Assembly (NCBI GenBank): GCA_964462985.1
Contig: CAYXAA010000009.1
Coordinates: 1-64,000, forward strand
DNA from: CAYXAA01 sp964462985
GTDB lineage: Bacteria; Pseudomonadota; Alphaproteobacteria; Rhizobiales; Stappiaceae
Reading direction: 5' to 3'
DNA length: 64,000 nucleotides
Shown: positions 35,914 through 44,802 of the stretch, piece after piece
Layout: every line of letters starts with the position of its first letter
Position numbering within the stretch: position 1 is the first letter of the stretch
Translations under genes and position numbers: made by a program
Notes under the pieces: model-generated
The model's input: only the letters and a program-made list of their open reading frames with translations
What the model was told of the DNA's origin: nothing
Database searches by the model: none

Positions 35914-37626
35914 ATGGCCACGACCGCGGAACCACGTTCCTTCCTCCAGGGCCGGACCGCTCGGCTGCAGCCTGCGGCGGCTGCCGTGCCCGTGCGCAGC
36001 GTGCGCTCGAGGGTTGGCCTGACGATGCTCGCCTTCACGGCCGTCTACGCCATGATCGGCGTTCGTCTGGTGATGCTCGGTCTCGCCGAGGAGGCGCCGA
36101 CGGCCTTCTATATCACCGCGCAGGATTCTGTTGCCGCGTCGCGCCCGGATCTGGTCGACCGCAACGGCGAAATTCTGGCGACCGATATCAAGACAGCATC
36201 GCTGTTCGCAGAGCCGCGCAAGATCGTCGATGTCGACGAAGCTTTCGAGGGCCTGACCAGCATCCTGCCGGAACTGCGCAACGACACCATCCGACGCCGG
36301 CTGGAAAGCGGTGCGGGCTTCGTCTGGCTGAAACGGGGTCTGACGCCCTCGCAGCAGCAGAAGATCCACAGCCTCGGCATTCCAGGCGTTGGATTCCTCG
36401 AGGAGAACAGCCGCTTCTACCCGGGCGGACCGACGGCGAGCCACATCGTCGGGTCGGTCAACATCGACAACCAGGGCATCGCCGGGATGGAACTGGCCGT
36501 CGACAAGGCCTGGCTTTCCGACCTGCAGGAACTCGGCTTTGCCAAGGGCCGGTCGATGGAGCCGGTCAAACTGTCGATCGACCTGAGGGCACAGCACGTT
36601 GTGCGCGACGAGCTGGCAAGGGCGATGGAGCGCTATCGGGCGATTGCCGCCGCCGGCATCGTGCTCGACGTGCGCACCGGCGAAGTGATCGCAATGTCGT
36701 CGCTGCCAGACTATGACCCGAACGACCGTGCCGACGCCCTGAACAAGGACAAGCTCAACCGTGTCACCGGCGGCGTGTACGAGATGGGCTCGGTATTCAA
36801 GACCTTTACGCTGGCCATGGCCCTGGATAGCGGCAAGGTCGGTCTCGACGACAGTTTCGACGCGTCGCGCCCAATCCGGGTCGGAGGTCGCACGATCAAC
36901 GATTTTCACGGCAAGAATCGTATCCTGTCGGTGCCGGAAATCTTCATCTATTCGTCCAACATCGGCACGGCAAAAATGATGCTGTCGGTCGGTATCCCGG
37001 CGCAGCAGGAGTTCCTGAAGCGCCTCGGCCTGACCGACCGGATGCAGACGGAGCTGCCTGAAATCGCCACACCCCTGCTGCCGAACCGCTGGGGCGAGCT
37101 CGCGGCAATCACAGTCTCCTTCGGCCATGGCATCTCCGTGACACCGATGCAGACGGCGGTGGCCACAGCGGCTCTGGTCAACGGCGGCATCTTGATCCCG
37201 CCGACCTTCTTCCCCCGCACGGAGGCGCAGGCGGAGGCCATCGGCAAGCGGGTTGTCACCGAACAGACAAGCGCCATGATGCGCTACCTGTTCCAGCTCA
37301 ATGTGCTCAACGGCTCCGGCCGACGCGCCGCGGTCCCCGGCTATATGGTCGGCGGCAAGACGGGCACGGCGGAAAAGGTCGAAAATGGCGTCTATGTTTC
37401 CAACAAGCGCCGCAATTCATTCCTATCGGCGTTTCCGATCGACGATCCGCGCTACGTGGTGCTTGTCATGCTCGACGAGCCCAAGCCGGAGCGTGAAGGC
37501 ATCGGAGCAACGGCAGGCCTCAATACGGCGCCGGTGGTCGGCGCGATCATTCGCCGGGTGGCGCCGATGCTCGGTGTTCTGCCCAAGTTTACGGAAGGGG
37601 CGGACACGATCCCGATAGCCTACTGA
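35914..37626 (+). CDS. ftsI: Peptidoglycan D,D-transpeptidase FtsI (PBP3)
   Basis: A 570-residue septal transpeptidase that cross-links peptidoglycan with FtsW. It has a short cytoplasmic part, one span (about 34-52), a PBP dimerisation domain, and a transpeptidase domain with the three active-site motifs Ser293-x-x-Lys296 (GSVFK), Ser347-Ser-Asn349 and Lys482-Thr-Gly (GGKTGTAEK). AGGAGG lies 7 bases before the ATG. Unlike other genes of the cluster it is followed by a hairpin and a 227-base gap. Confidence 0.95.
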   Translation: MATTAEPRSFLQGRTARLQPAAAAVPVRSVRSRVGLTMLAFTAVYAMIGVRLVMLGLAEEAPTAFYITAQDSVAASRPDLVDRNGEILATDIKTASLFAEPRKIVDVDEAFEGLTSILPELRNDTIRRRLESGAGFVWLKRGLTPSQQQKIHSLGIPGVGFLEENSRFYPGGPTASHIVGSVNIDNQGIAGMELAVDKAWLSDLQELGFAKGRSMEPVKLSIDLRAQHVVRDELARAMERYRAIAAAGIVLDVRTGEVIAMSSLPDYDPNDRADALNKDKLNRVTGGVYEMGSVFKTFTLAMALDSGKVGLDDSFDASRPIRVGGRTINDFHGKNRILSVPEIFIYSSNIGTAKMMLSVGIPAQQEFLKRLGLTDRMQTELPEIATPLLPNRWGELAAITVSFGHGISVTPMQTAVATAALVNGGILIPPTFFPRTEAQAEAIGKRVVTEQTSAMMRYLFQLNVLNGSGRRAAVPGYMVGGKTGTAEKVENGVYVSNKRRNSFLSAFPIDDPRYVVLVMLDEPKPEREGIGATAGLNTAPVVGAIIRRVAPMLGVLPKFTEGADTIPIAY

Positions 37627-37631
37627 CAGGA

Positions 37632-37678
37632 CGCGGCTGATCCGGGCGGGGTCGCACCAGGGACCCGATCCAGCCGCG
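37632..37678 (+). terminator. Large hairpin just after ftsI
   Basis: CGCGGCTG (37632-37639) pairs perfectly with CAGCCGCG (37671-37678). ATC/GAT and GGGTC/GACCC extend the stem inside, with small bulges. It begins 6 bases after the ftsI stop. No T run follows, so it may be a Rho-dependent or partial terminator or an RNA-processing site within the cluster. Confidence 0.4.
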
Positions 37679-37853
37679 AAGACGACGCACAGGGCGGTTC
37701 GCGGCCGGTGATCGGAGCCAGCGGGCGCGCCCGTCAACCAGGCGCAGAAGTTCCGGCGCGACGTCGCATGCCGGAAGACGCGCATCGATGGACGGCCGTG
37801 TATCGCCTTGCTCGGCGGCGGCCGGCCATGTTCGACGGACGGCAGCGACCGAG

Positions 37854-40800
37854 ATGCAACTGAAGGATATTGCCCAAGACCTCCCGGTGCCGGCGGATTG
37901 CGAGGATCTCGAAATCCTCGGTGTGACGGCCGACAGCCGGGCGGTGAAGCCCGGTTTCCTGTTCACGGCGCTAAAGGGCGCACGGGTCGATGGCACCCGC
38001 TTTATCGCTCAGGCGGTGGAGGCCGGCGCCGTCGCCGTTCTGGTCGGGGCCGACGCGGATCCGTCGGCCGTCGATGCGGCGGCCGGCCGTGCAGTGCTGA
38101 CCAGCGAAGATCCGCGGCGGCATCTCGCTCTGATGGCGGCTCGCCTCGCCGGGGCGCAGCCCGAAACGATGGTCGCCGTGACCGGCACCAGCGGCAAAAC
38201 CTCCGTCGCCGTGTTCGCCCGCCAGATTTTCGCCGCCGCGGGTTTCGAGGCCGCGAGCCTCGGAACGATCGGCACGGTTACATCGCGCGGCGAGAGCTAT
38301 GGCGGCCTGACCACGCCAGATCCGGTCGCGCTCCATGCGGATCTTGCCCGGCTGGCCGCCGAAGGCATCACCCATGCAGCAATGGAAGCGTCGAGCCATG
38401 GCCTCGACCAGCGCCGGCTCGACGGGGTCAGGCTCAAGGCTGCCGCCTTCACCAACCTCGGCCGTGACCACCTCGACTACCATCCGGATGTCGAAAGCTA
38501 CATGGCAGCAAAGCTGCGATTGTTCGACACGCTGCTGCCCGAGGACGGCGCCGTGGTGGTCGAGCCCTCAGCGCCGGCTGCCGATCGCGTCCTCGACGTG
38601 GCGAGCGAACGTGGGCTTCGCACGATCACGGTCGGCGAGGGCGGCAAGGATCTTGCGCTCACTGGTATCGAGCACGATGGCTTCATCCAGATTCTGTCGT
38701 TGGAGACGCCGCACGGTCCGCGCGAGGTCCGCCTGCCACTCGCCGGGCGGTTCCAGGCATCGAACGCGCTCGTCGCCGCCGGCCTAGCGCTCGCTGTAGG
38801 CACCCCGCTGGAGGCGGTGCTGACCGCCCTGGAGGAGCTGAAGGGCGCACCTGGCCGGCTGGAACTGGTCGGCACCAAGCGGAACGGCGCGCTTGTCTTT
38901 GTCGACTATTCGCATAAGCCGGATGCGCTCGATAATGCCCTGTCCGCGCTGCGCCCCCTAACCGCCGGCCGGTTGGTCGTGGTGTTCGGCGCCGGTGGCG
39001 ACCGCGATCCGGGAAAGCGGCCCTTGATGGGCAAGGCGGCGGCGGAACGGGCGGACGTCATCATCGTTACGGATGACAATCCCCGCGGCGAGGACCCGGC
39101 CGCGATCCGCCGTGCCGTGCTCGAAGGTGCCCCGGATGCGCTCGAGATCGGCGATCGCGGCGAGGCGATCGCAGAGGCCGTGCGAATGCTTGGGCCGGGA
39201 GATGTGCTCTGCATTGCTGGAAAGGGGCACGAGACCGGTCAGATCATTGGCGACGAGGTTCTGCCGTTCTCCGACCACGAGGCGGCCCGATCCGCACTGG
39301 AAGACGACACGGTGCTGGAAGAAGAATTGCTGTTCGACGCCTCCAAGGGGGCGGACGAAGGTGCGCCGAGGGATGAAGATCCTCTCAAAGCGGGTGAACC
39401 CGAAAAAGCCGGACCGGATAAGGTCGAAGCCACAGACACCTCTGCGGCAGAAACCGAGGCGGTCGCAGACAACGTGGCGAGGGATCCCGCGGCCGTGCCA
39501 CGGTGGACCATCGAGGAACTGCTCGAGGCCGCCGATGCGCCGGGCGAGGCCGAGCCCGACGCGGAGTCGGAGGATGGCCTGTTCGACGCGGCAACGTCCG
39601 AAGACGGCGGCAGGGACGAAGCGGCCGAAGAGCGGGACGACAAGGCAACCGAAAAGGACTTTGCTGTCGAAGCTGGGCCGGTGATGGATCTTGCGGCGGA
39701 TCCGCCAACGGGGACCGAAGCGCTGTGGACCATGGACGACCTGGTCGCCGCCGCCGGCGGGCGGATTGTCGGAAATCCTGCCGCCGAGGTCACCGGCATT
39801 TCCATTGACAGCCGCACGCTCGAGCCTGGAGAGGTGTTTTTCGCCATTCGCGGCGACCGGTTCGACGGCCACGACTTTGCCAAGGCCGCAATAGAACGCG
39901 GCGCCGCAGCGGCCGTCGTGGCCGAGGACAAGCTCGCCGCGCTGGATCCGGCGGGTCCTTATGTCGTTGTTCCGGATCCGCTTGAGGCACTCTATGGCGT
40001 TGCCGAGGCGGCACGAAGTCGGTCCACGGCGCGCATTGTCGCCGTCACCGGTTCGGTCGGCAAAACCGGCACCAAGGAGATGCTGCGGCTCGCGCTGTCG
40101 CGGTCCGGTCGGACCCACGCGTCGGTCGCCTCCTTCAACAATCATTGGGGCGTACCGCTGACGCTCGCCCGGATGCCGCGGGACACCGAGTTCGGGGTGT
40201 TCGAGATCGGCATGAACCATGCCGGCGAGATCACCCCGCTGACCAAGCTGGTGCGGCCGCACGTCGCGATCATCACGACGGTGCAGCCGGTGCATCTTGA
40301 GTATTTCGGCTCGGTAGAACGGATCGCACAGGCGAAGGCCGAGATTTTTGCCGGACTTGAGCCGGACGGGGTTGCGATCCTCAACCGCGACAACGATCAG
40401 TTCGACCTGCTGTGTTTTCTCGCCAAGGCGGCCGGCGTTCAGCGCATCCTGACTTTCGGGTCCGACGGCCCCGCCGATGCGCAGGCGCTCAAGATCGCGC
40501 CGCAGACCGGTTGCACCAGCATTTCGGCCAGGGTCGGCGGCGAGGAGATCGCCTACAAGGTCGGCGCGCCGGGCCGCCATCTGGTGCGCAACAGCCTCGC
40601 GGTCCTGATGGCGGTCGCCGATCTCGGCGCCGATCTGGCGCTCGCCGGCCTCGCGCTTGCCGAGCTCAGAGCTCCGGTTGGCCGCGGCGCCCAGACGATC
40701 TTGAAGCTGCCCAACGGTCGACTGACGCTGATCGACGAAAGCTATAATGCCAACCCGGCCTCCATGCGAGCGGCTCTCACTCTGCTCGCCGACACGCCCG

Positions 40801-41138
40801 TCACACGACCGGGACGGCGCATCGCTGTCATCGGGGACATGCGCGAGCTCGGCGAAGCGGCCGACAAGCTGCATGCCGCGCTGGCGGAGCCGGTGGAGGA
40901 GGCGGACCTGGATCTTGTGTATTGTGTCGGTCCGCACATGCACGCGCTTTGGAAGCTCTTGCCGACACACCGCCGGGGGGCCTATTCGGAAGATTCACAA
41001 GGCTTGCGGCCGCTGCTCCTGGAGGATGTGCGACCGGGCGACGTCGTTATGATCAAGGGATCGCTGGGCACGCGGATGGGTCCGCTGGTCGAGGCGCTCA
41101 AGCAGGAGTTTCCTGCGGTCGACCAGGCCGCGGAGTAA
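37854..41138 (+). CDS. murE-murF: MurE-MurF fusion: UDP-MurNAc-tripeptide synthetase joined to D-Ala-D-Ala-adding ligase
   Basis: One unbroken 1,094-residue frame encodes two consecutive cytoplasmic steps of peptidoglycan precursor synthesis. MurE (about 1-482) has the ATP loop VTGTSGKTS (from residue 109), the carbamylated-lysine region, and DDNPR (407-411), the signature for meso-diaminopimelate addition. Residues about 483-622 are a Glu/Asp/Ala-rich, probably disordered linker. MurF (about 623-1094) has VTGSVGKTGTKE (from 731), FNNHWGVPLTL, and IDESYNANP. In most bacteria these are separate, often overlapping genes; fusions are known in Bordetella and relatives. I start at ATG 37854, the MurE domain start; ATG 37788 would add 22 residues. 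The gene is 12 bases ahead of mraY. Confidence 0.93.
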   Translation: MQLKDIAQDLPVPADCEDLEILGVTADSRAVKPGFLFTALKGARVDGTRFIAQAVEAGAVAVLVGADADPSAVDAAAGRAVLTSEDPRRHLALMAARLAGAQPETMVAVTGTSGKTSVAVFARQIFAAAGFEAASLGTIGTVTSRGESYGGLTTPDPVALHADLARLAAEGITHAAMEASSHGLDQRRLDGVRLKAAAFTNLGRDHLDYHPDVESYMAAKLRLFDTLLPEDGAVVVEPSAPAADRVLDVASERGLRTITVGEGGKDLALTGIEHDGFIQILSLETPHGPREVRLPLAGRFQASNALVAAGLALAVGTPLEAVLTALEELKGAPGRLELVGTKRNGALVFVDYSHKPDALDNALSALRPLTAGRLVVVFGAGGDRDPGKRPLMGKAAAERADVIIVTDDNPRGEDPAAIRRAVLEGAPDALEIGDRGEAIAEAVRMLGPGDVLCIAGKGHETGQIIGDEVLPFSDHEAARSALEDDTVLEEELLFDASKGADEGAPRDEDPLKAGEPEKAGPDKVEATDTSAAETEAVADNVARDPAAVPRWTIEELLEAADAPGEAEPDAESEDGLFDAATSEDGGRDEAAEERDDKATEKDFAVEAGPVMDLAADPPTGTEALWTMDDLVAAAGGRIVGNPAAEVTGISIDSRTLEPGEVFFAIRGDRFDGHDFAKAAIERGAAAAVVAEDKLAALDPAGPYVVVPDPLEALYGVAEAARSRSTARIVAVTGSVGKTGTKEMLRLALSRSGRTHASVASFNNHWGVPLTLARMPRDTEFGVFEIGMNHAGEITPLTKLVRPHVAIITTVQPVHLEYFGSVERIAQAKAEIFAGLEPDGVAILNRDNDQFDLLCFLAKAAGVQRILTFGSDGPADAQALKIAPQTGCTSISARVGGEEIAYKVGAPGRHLVRNSLAVLMAVADLGADLALAGLALAELRAPVGRGAQTILKLPNGRLTLIDESYNANPASMRAALTLLADTPVTRPGRRIAVIGDMRELGEAADKLHAALAEPVEEADLDLVYCVGPHMHALWKLLPTHRRGAYSEDSQGLRPLLLEDVRPGDVVMIKGSLGTRMGPLVEALKQEFPAVDQAAE

Positions 41139-41150
41139 GGGCACGGCAGA

Positions 41151-42236
41151 ATGCTTTATTTTCTCGGCGAGTTCGCGGACCAGTTCTCGGCTTTCAACGT
41201 TTTTCGCTACATCACGTTTCGTACCGGCGGCGCCATCATGACGGCGCTCTTGTTTGTATTCCTGTTCGGGCCGAAGATCATCGCGTCGTTGCGGCTGCGC
41301 CAGGGCAAGGGGCAGCCCATTCGAGAGGACGGCCCGCCGAACCACCTGCTGACCAAGAAGGGCACGCCGACAATGGGCGGCCTGATGATCCTGTCGGGCA
41401 TGCTGGTGGCGACCCTTTTATGGGCAAACCTCGCCAACCCCTATACCTGGATCGTGCTCGGCGTCACCGTCGGCTTCGGCCTGATCGGCTTCTATGACGA
41501 TTATCTCAAAGTGACCAAGGCCACGCACCGCGGTTTCGGCGGCAAGGCGCGGCTCGGCCTGGAGTTCCTCATCGCCGGCATCGCCGCCTATGCCGTCACG
41601 ACGCTGGATACGCAGCCGTTCTCGACCTCGATCGCGTTTCCGTTCATCAAGGACCTTGCCCTCAACCTCGGCCTGTTCTTCATTCCGTTCGCCGCCTTCG
41701 TCATGGTTGGGGCCGGCAACGCGGTCAACCTCACCGACGGCCTCGACGGGCTCGCGATCGTGCCCGTCATGATTGCCTCGGCCTCCTTCGCGCTGATGGC
41801 GTATCTGTCGGGCAATGCCGTCTTCGCCGAGTACCTGCAGATCCACCATGTTCCCGGCACGGGTGAACTGGCCGTGCTGTGCGGGGCGGTGATTGGCGCG
41901 GGGCTCGGCTTCCTGTGGTTCAACGCACCACCGGCGGCGATCTTCATGGGCGACACCGGCTCGCTCGCCCTCGGCGGCATGATCGGCGCGATCGCCGTCG
42001 CCACCAAGCACGAAATCGTGCTCGCCATCGTCGGCGGCCTGTTCGTGCTGGAGGCGGTCTCGGTCATCGTCCAGGTCGCCTCGTTCAAGCTGACCGGCAA
42101 GCGCGTCTTCAAGATGGCGCCAATCCATCATCACTTCGAACATCTCGGCTGGACGGAGTCCCAGGTGGTGATCCGGTTCTGGATCATCTCCGTGGTGCTC
42201 GCGTTGATCGGCCTCGCCACGCTCAAGCTGAGGTGA
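41151..42236 (+). CDS. mraY: Phospho-N-acetylmuramoyl-pentapeptide transferase
   Basis: A 361-residue inner-membrane enzyme with ten spans that transfers phospho-MurNAc-pentapeptide to undecaprenyl phosphate, giving lipid I. Motifs include KKGTPTMGG, the aspartate pair in GFYDDYLKV, GAGNAVNLTDGLDGLA (catalytic Asp) and the C-terminal FKMAPIHHHFEHLGW. The length matches E. coli MraY (360). It follows murE-murF by 12 bases and precedes murD by 4. Confidence 0.97.
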   Translation: MLYFLGEFADQFSAFNVFRYITFRTGGAIMTALLFVFLFGPKIIASLRLRQGKGQPIREDGPPNHLLTKKGTPTMGGLMILSGMLVATLLWANLANPYTWIVLGVTVGFGLIGFYDDYLKVTKATHRGFGGKARLGLEFLIAGIAAYAVTTLDTQPFSTSIAFPFIKDLALNLGLFFIPFAAFVMVGAGNAVNLTDGLDGLAIVPVMIASASFALMAYLSGNAVFAEYLQIHHVPGTGELAVLCGAVIGAGLGFLWFNAPPAAIFMGDTGSLALGGMIGAIAVATKHEIVLAIVGGLFVLEAVSVIVQVASFKLTGKRVFKMAPIHHHFEHLGWTESQVVIRFWIISVVLALIGLATLKLR

Positions 42237-42240
42237 CGGC

Positions 42241-43641
42241 ATGATCCCGGCCCGGACCTTCAAGGACAAAAAGGTGGCCCTGTTCGGGCTCGGAGGCTCC
42301 GGACTGGTGACCGCGCGGGCGCTGGTCGCCGGGGGCGCCGATATCGTCTGCTTCGACGATTCGCCAGCGCAGGTCGAACGGGCGAAGGCCGAGGGCATTC
42401 CCGTCGCCGATCTGCGGGAGTCCGACTGGTCGGGCTTCTCCGTCCTGGTGCTTGCCCCCGGCGTGCCGCTCACGCATCCGGTGCCGCATTGGAGCGTCGG
42501 CCGGGCACGGGCGCAGGGCATCCCGATCATCGGCGATGTCGAGATCTTCTGCCGCGAGCGCGCCAGCGTGGCGCCGGACGCGCCGCTGGTCGCGATCACC
42601 GGGACCAACGGCAAGTCGACGACAACGGCGCTGGTGGCCCACCTCCTCGCTGCCGCCGGGCGCGACGTGCAGATGGGTGGGAATATTGGCGTTGCCATCC
42701 TGGATCTGGCGCCGCTGCAGTCGGGGCGGACATACGTGATCGAATGCTCGTCATACCAGATCGACCTGGCGCCTTCGCTCAAGCCCACTGTGGGAGTTCT
42801 CCTCAACCTGTCGCCGGACCATCTCGACCGCCACGGCACGATGGAAAACTACGCCGCGATCAAGGAGCGCCTCGTCGCCGCCTGCGGTACGGCCGTGGTC
42901 GGTGTCGAGGATCGGCTCTCCGCTGCTATCGCCGATCGGGTCGAGGCGGCGGGAACCCGGGTCCGCCGCGTCTCGGCGCGCTTTCCTGTCGTTGATGGCG
43001 TCTATGCCCAGGGCACCCGCTTATTCTGCGCGGAAAACGGCGCGCAGTCGCCGGTGGCCGAGATCGGCGGCATCGACTCGCTGCGCGGCGCGCACAATGC
43101 GCAGAACGCGGCCGCCGCCGTCGCCGCCTGCCTCACGCTGGGCATCAGCGCCGAAAGGATCGCCGCCGGGCTGAGGTCCTTCCCGGGACTTGCCCATCGG
43201 ATGCAGATCGTGGGCCGGGCCGGCAAGGTGCTTTTTGTCAATGACAGCAAGGCAACCAATGCCGATGCGGCGGCACGGGCACTGGCAAGCTTCGGGCGGA
43301 TCTACTGGATCGCCGGCGGCAAGGCCAAGGCTGGTGGAATCACCTCGCTTCACGAATACTTCCCGAGAATTGCGAAGGCCTACCTGATCGGCGAGGCAGC
43401 GGCGGAGTTCGCCGCCACGTTAGGGACGGCGGTTGCGCACGAGATCTGCGGCACGCTCGAGGCTGCCGTTGCGGCGGCAGCACGCGACGCGGCGGCCGAC
43501 GACCACGCCGAACCCGTGGTGTTGCTGTCACCGGCGTGCGCGTCGTTCGATCAGTTTGCCAACTTCGAGGTCCGGGGGGAGGCGTTCGCTGCCTCAGTGC
43601 GCGCGATCATCCCCTCCGCTTCAGGACGGGAGGTCGCCTGA
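42241..43641 (+). CDS. murD: UDP-N-acetylmuramoyl-L-alanine--D-glutamate ligase
   Basis: A 466-residue Mur ligase that adds D-glutamate to UDP-MurNAc-L-Ala. It has the N-terminal Rossmann-like UDP domain (VALFGLGGSGLVTARAL), the ATP loop ITGTNGKSTTTALV, NLSPDHLDRHGTMENY, LRSFPGLAHRMQ and FVNDSKATNADAA. GAGG lies 6 bases before the ATG. Its TGA overlaps the ftsW ATG by one base. Confidence 0.97.
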   Translation: MIPARTFKDKKVALFGLGGSGLVTARALVAGGADIVCFDDSPAQVERAKAEGIPVADLRESDWSGFSVLVLAPGVPLTHPVPHWSVGRARAQGIPIIGDVEIFCRERASVAPDAPLVAITGTNGKSTTTALVAHLLAAAGRDVQMGGNIGVAILDLAPLQSGRTYVIECSSYQIDLAPSLKPTVGVLLNLSPDHLDRHGTMENYAAIKERLVAACGTAVVGVEDRLSAAIADRVEAAGTRVRRVSARFPVVDGVYAQGTRLFCAENGAQSPVAEIGGIDSLRGAHNAQNAAAAVAACLTLGISAERIAAGLRSFPGLAHRMQIVGRAGKVLFVNDSKATNADAAARALASFGRIYWIAGGKAKAGGITSLHEYFPRIAKAYLIGEAAAEFAATLGTAVAHEICGTLEAAVAAAARDAAADDHAEPVVLLSPACASFDQFANFEVRGEAFAASVRAIIPSASGREVA

Positions 43642-44798
43642 TGGTCAGCCGTGCCGACAGAAGTCCCTTCGCCCAGTGGCTGTGGACCGTCGACCGCTAT
43701 CTGCTTGCCGGCTTCATCGTCCTGATGGTCGGCGGCGTGGTGCTCTCCTTCGCTGCCAGCCCGGCGGTTGCCGAACGGCTCGGTATCGACACCTTCCACT
43801 TCGTCAAGCGCCAGGCGATGTTCATGCTTCCGGCGCTGGTCGTGATGCTCGCCGCCTCTGCACTGTCGCCGCGTCAAGTGCGGCGCGTGGCGCTGGTTGT
43901 CTTCATCCTGTCGCTCGGTCTTATGGTCCTGACGCTGTTCCTGGGCATGGAGGTCAAGGGCGCACGGCGGTGGATCAACATCTTCGGCATCTCGATCCAG
44001 CCGTCGGAGTTCCTCAAGCCGGCCTTCGTCGTCCTGGTCGCTTTCCTGCTGTCGGAATCGGGTCGGCGCCGCGAAGTGCCGGGCGCGCTGTTCTCCGCGT
44101 TCTTATTCGTCATGTCCGTGGCGCTGCTCGTGGCGCAGCCGGACTTCGGCCAGACCATGCTGCTGTCGCTGGTCTTTGCCGCGCTGTTCTTCCTCAATGG
44201 CCTGTCCTGGTTCGCGATCCTGCCGATCGGGCTGCTCGGCCTCGGCGGCCTCACTGCTGCCTATGTGATGCTGCCGCATGTCACGCAACGGGTGAACCGG
44301 TTCCTTGACCCGGGCTCCGGCGACACCTTCCAGATCGATACGGCAATCGAAAGCTTTGTCACCGGCGGCTGGTGGGGTAAGGGACCGGGCGAAGGGACGG
44401 TGAAACGGATCCTTCCGGACAGCCACACCGACTTCATCTTCGCCGTGACGGCCGAGGAATTCGGTATCGTGGTCTGCCTGTTGCTGGTTGCAGTCTTCGC
44501 CTTTGTCGTGCTGCGCGGCCTCGCTCAGGCGGGCCGGGACACCGATGCCTTCGGCCGCCTCGCGACCTCGGGCCTGATGGTGCTGTTCGGCATCCAATCC
44601 TGCATCAACATGGCGGTCAATCTCAACATGATGCCGGCCAAGGGTATGACGTTGCCGTTCATTTCCTACGGCGGCTCGTCGCTGCTCGCCGTCGCGCTGT
44701 CCATGGGCCTCGTTTTGGCGCTGACGCGGCGGCGGCCGCAGCCGACCCGGACCCAGGCCGTTGTCGTCTCGCGGCTATCGCCGTCCAACCTGGGATGA
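43641..44798 (+). CDS. ftsW: Septal peptidoglycan polymerase FtsW
   Basis: A 385-residue SEDS-family membrane protein with about ten spans, the glycosyltransferase that works with FtsI at the septum. Key SEDS parts are GARRWINIFGISIQPSEFLK, the catalytic aspartate region VAQPDFGQTMLL, SHTDFIFAVTAEEFG and MPAKGMTLPFISYGGSSLL. Position between murD and murG identifies it as FtsW, not RodA. ATG 43641 overlaps the murD stop. It ends 4 bases before murG. Confidence 0.96.
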   Translation: MVSRADRSPFAQWLWTVDRYLLAGFIVLMVGGVVLSFAASPAVAERLGIDTFHFVKRQAMFMLPALVVMLAASALSPRQVRRVALVVFILSLGLMVLTLFLGMEVKGARRWINIFGISIQPSEFLKPAFVVLVAFLLSESGRRREVPGALFSAFLFVMSVALLVAQPDFGQTMLLSLVFAALFFLNGLSWFAILPIGLLGLGGLTAAYVMLPHVTQRVNRFLDPGSGDTFQIDTAIESFVTGGWWGKGPGEGTVKRILPDSHTDFIFAVTAEEFGIVVCLLLVAVFAFVVLRGLAQAGRDTDAFGRLATSGLMVLFGIQSCINMAVNLNMMPAKGMTLPFISYGGSSLLAVALSMGLVLALTRRRPQPTRTQAVVVSRLSPSNLG

Positions 44799-44802
44799 CG
44801 GA

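Noticed and set aside
39731..41138. Separate murF gene starting at an internal ATG
   Set aside because: No stop codon separates it from murE, no ribosome binding site precedes the ATG, and the linker keeps the same codon style.
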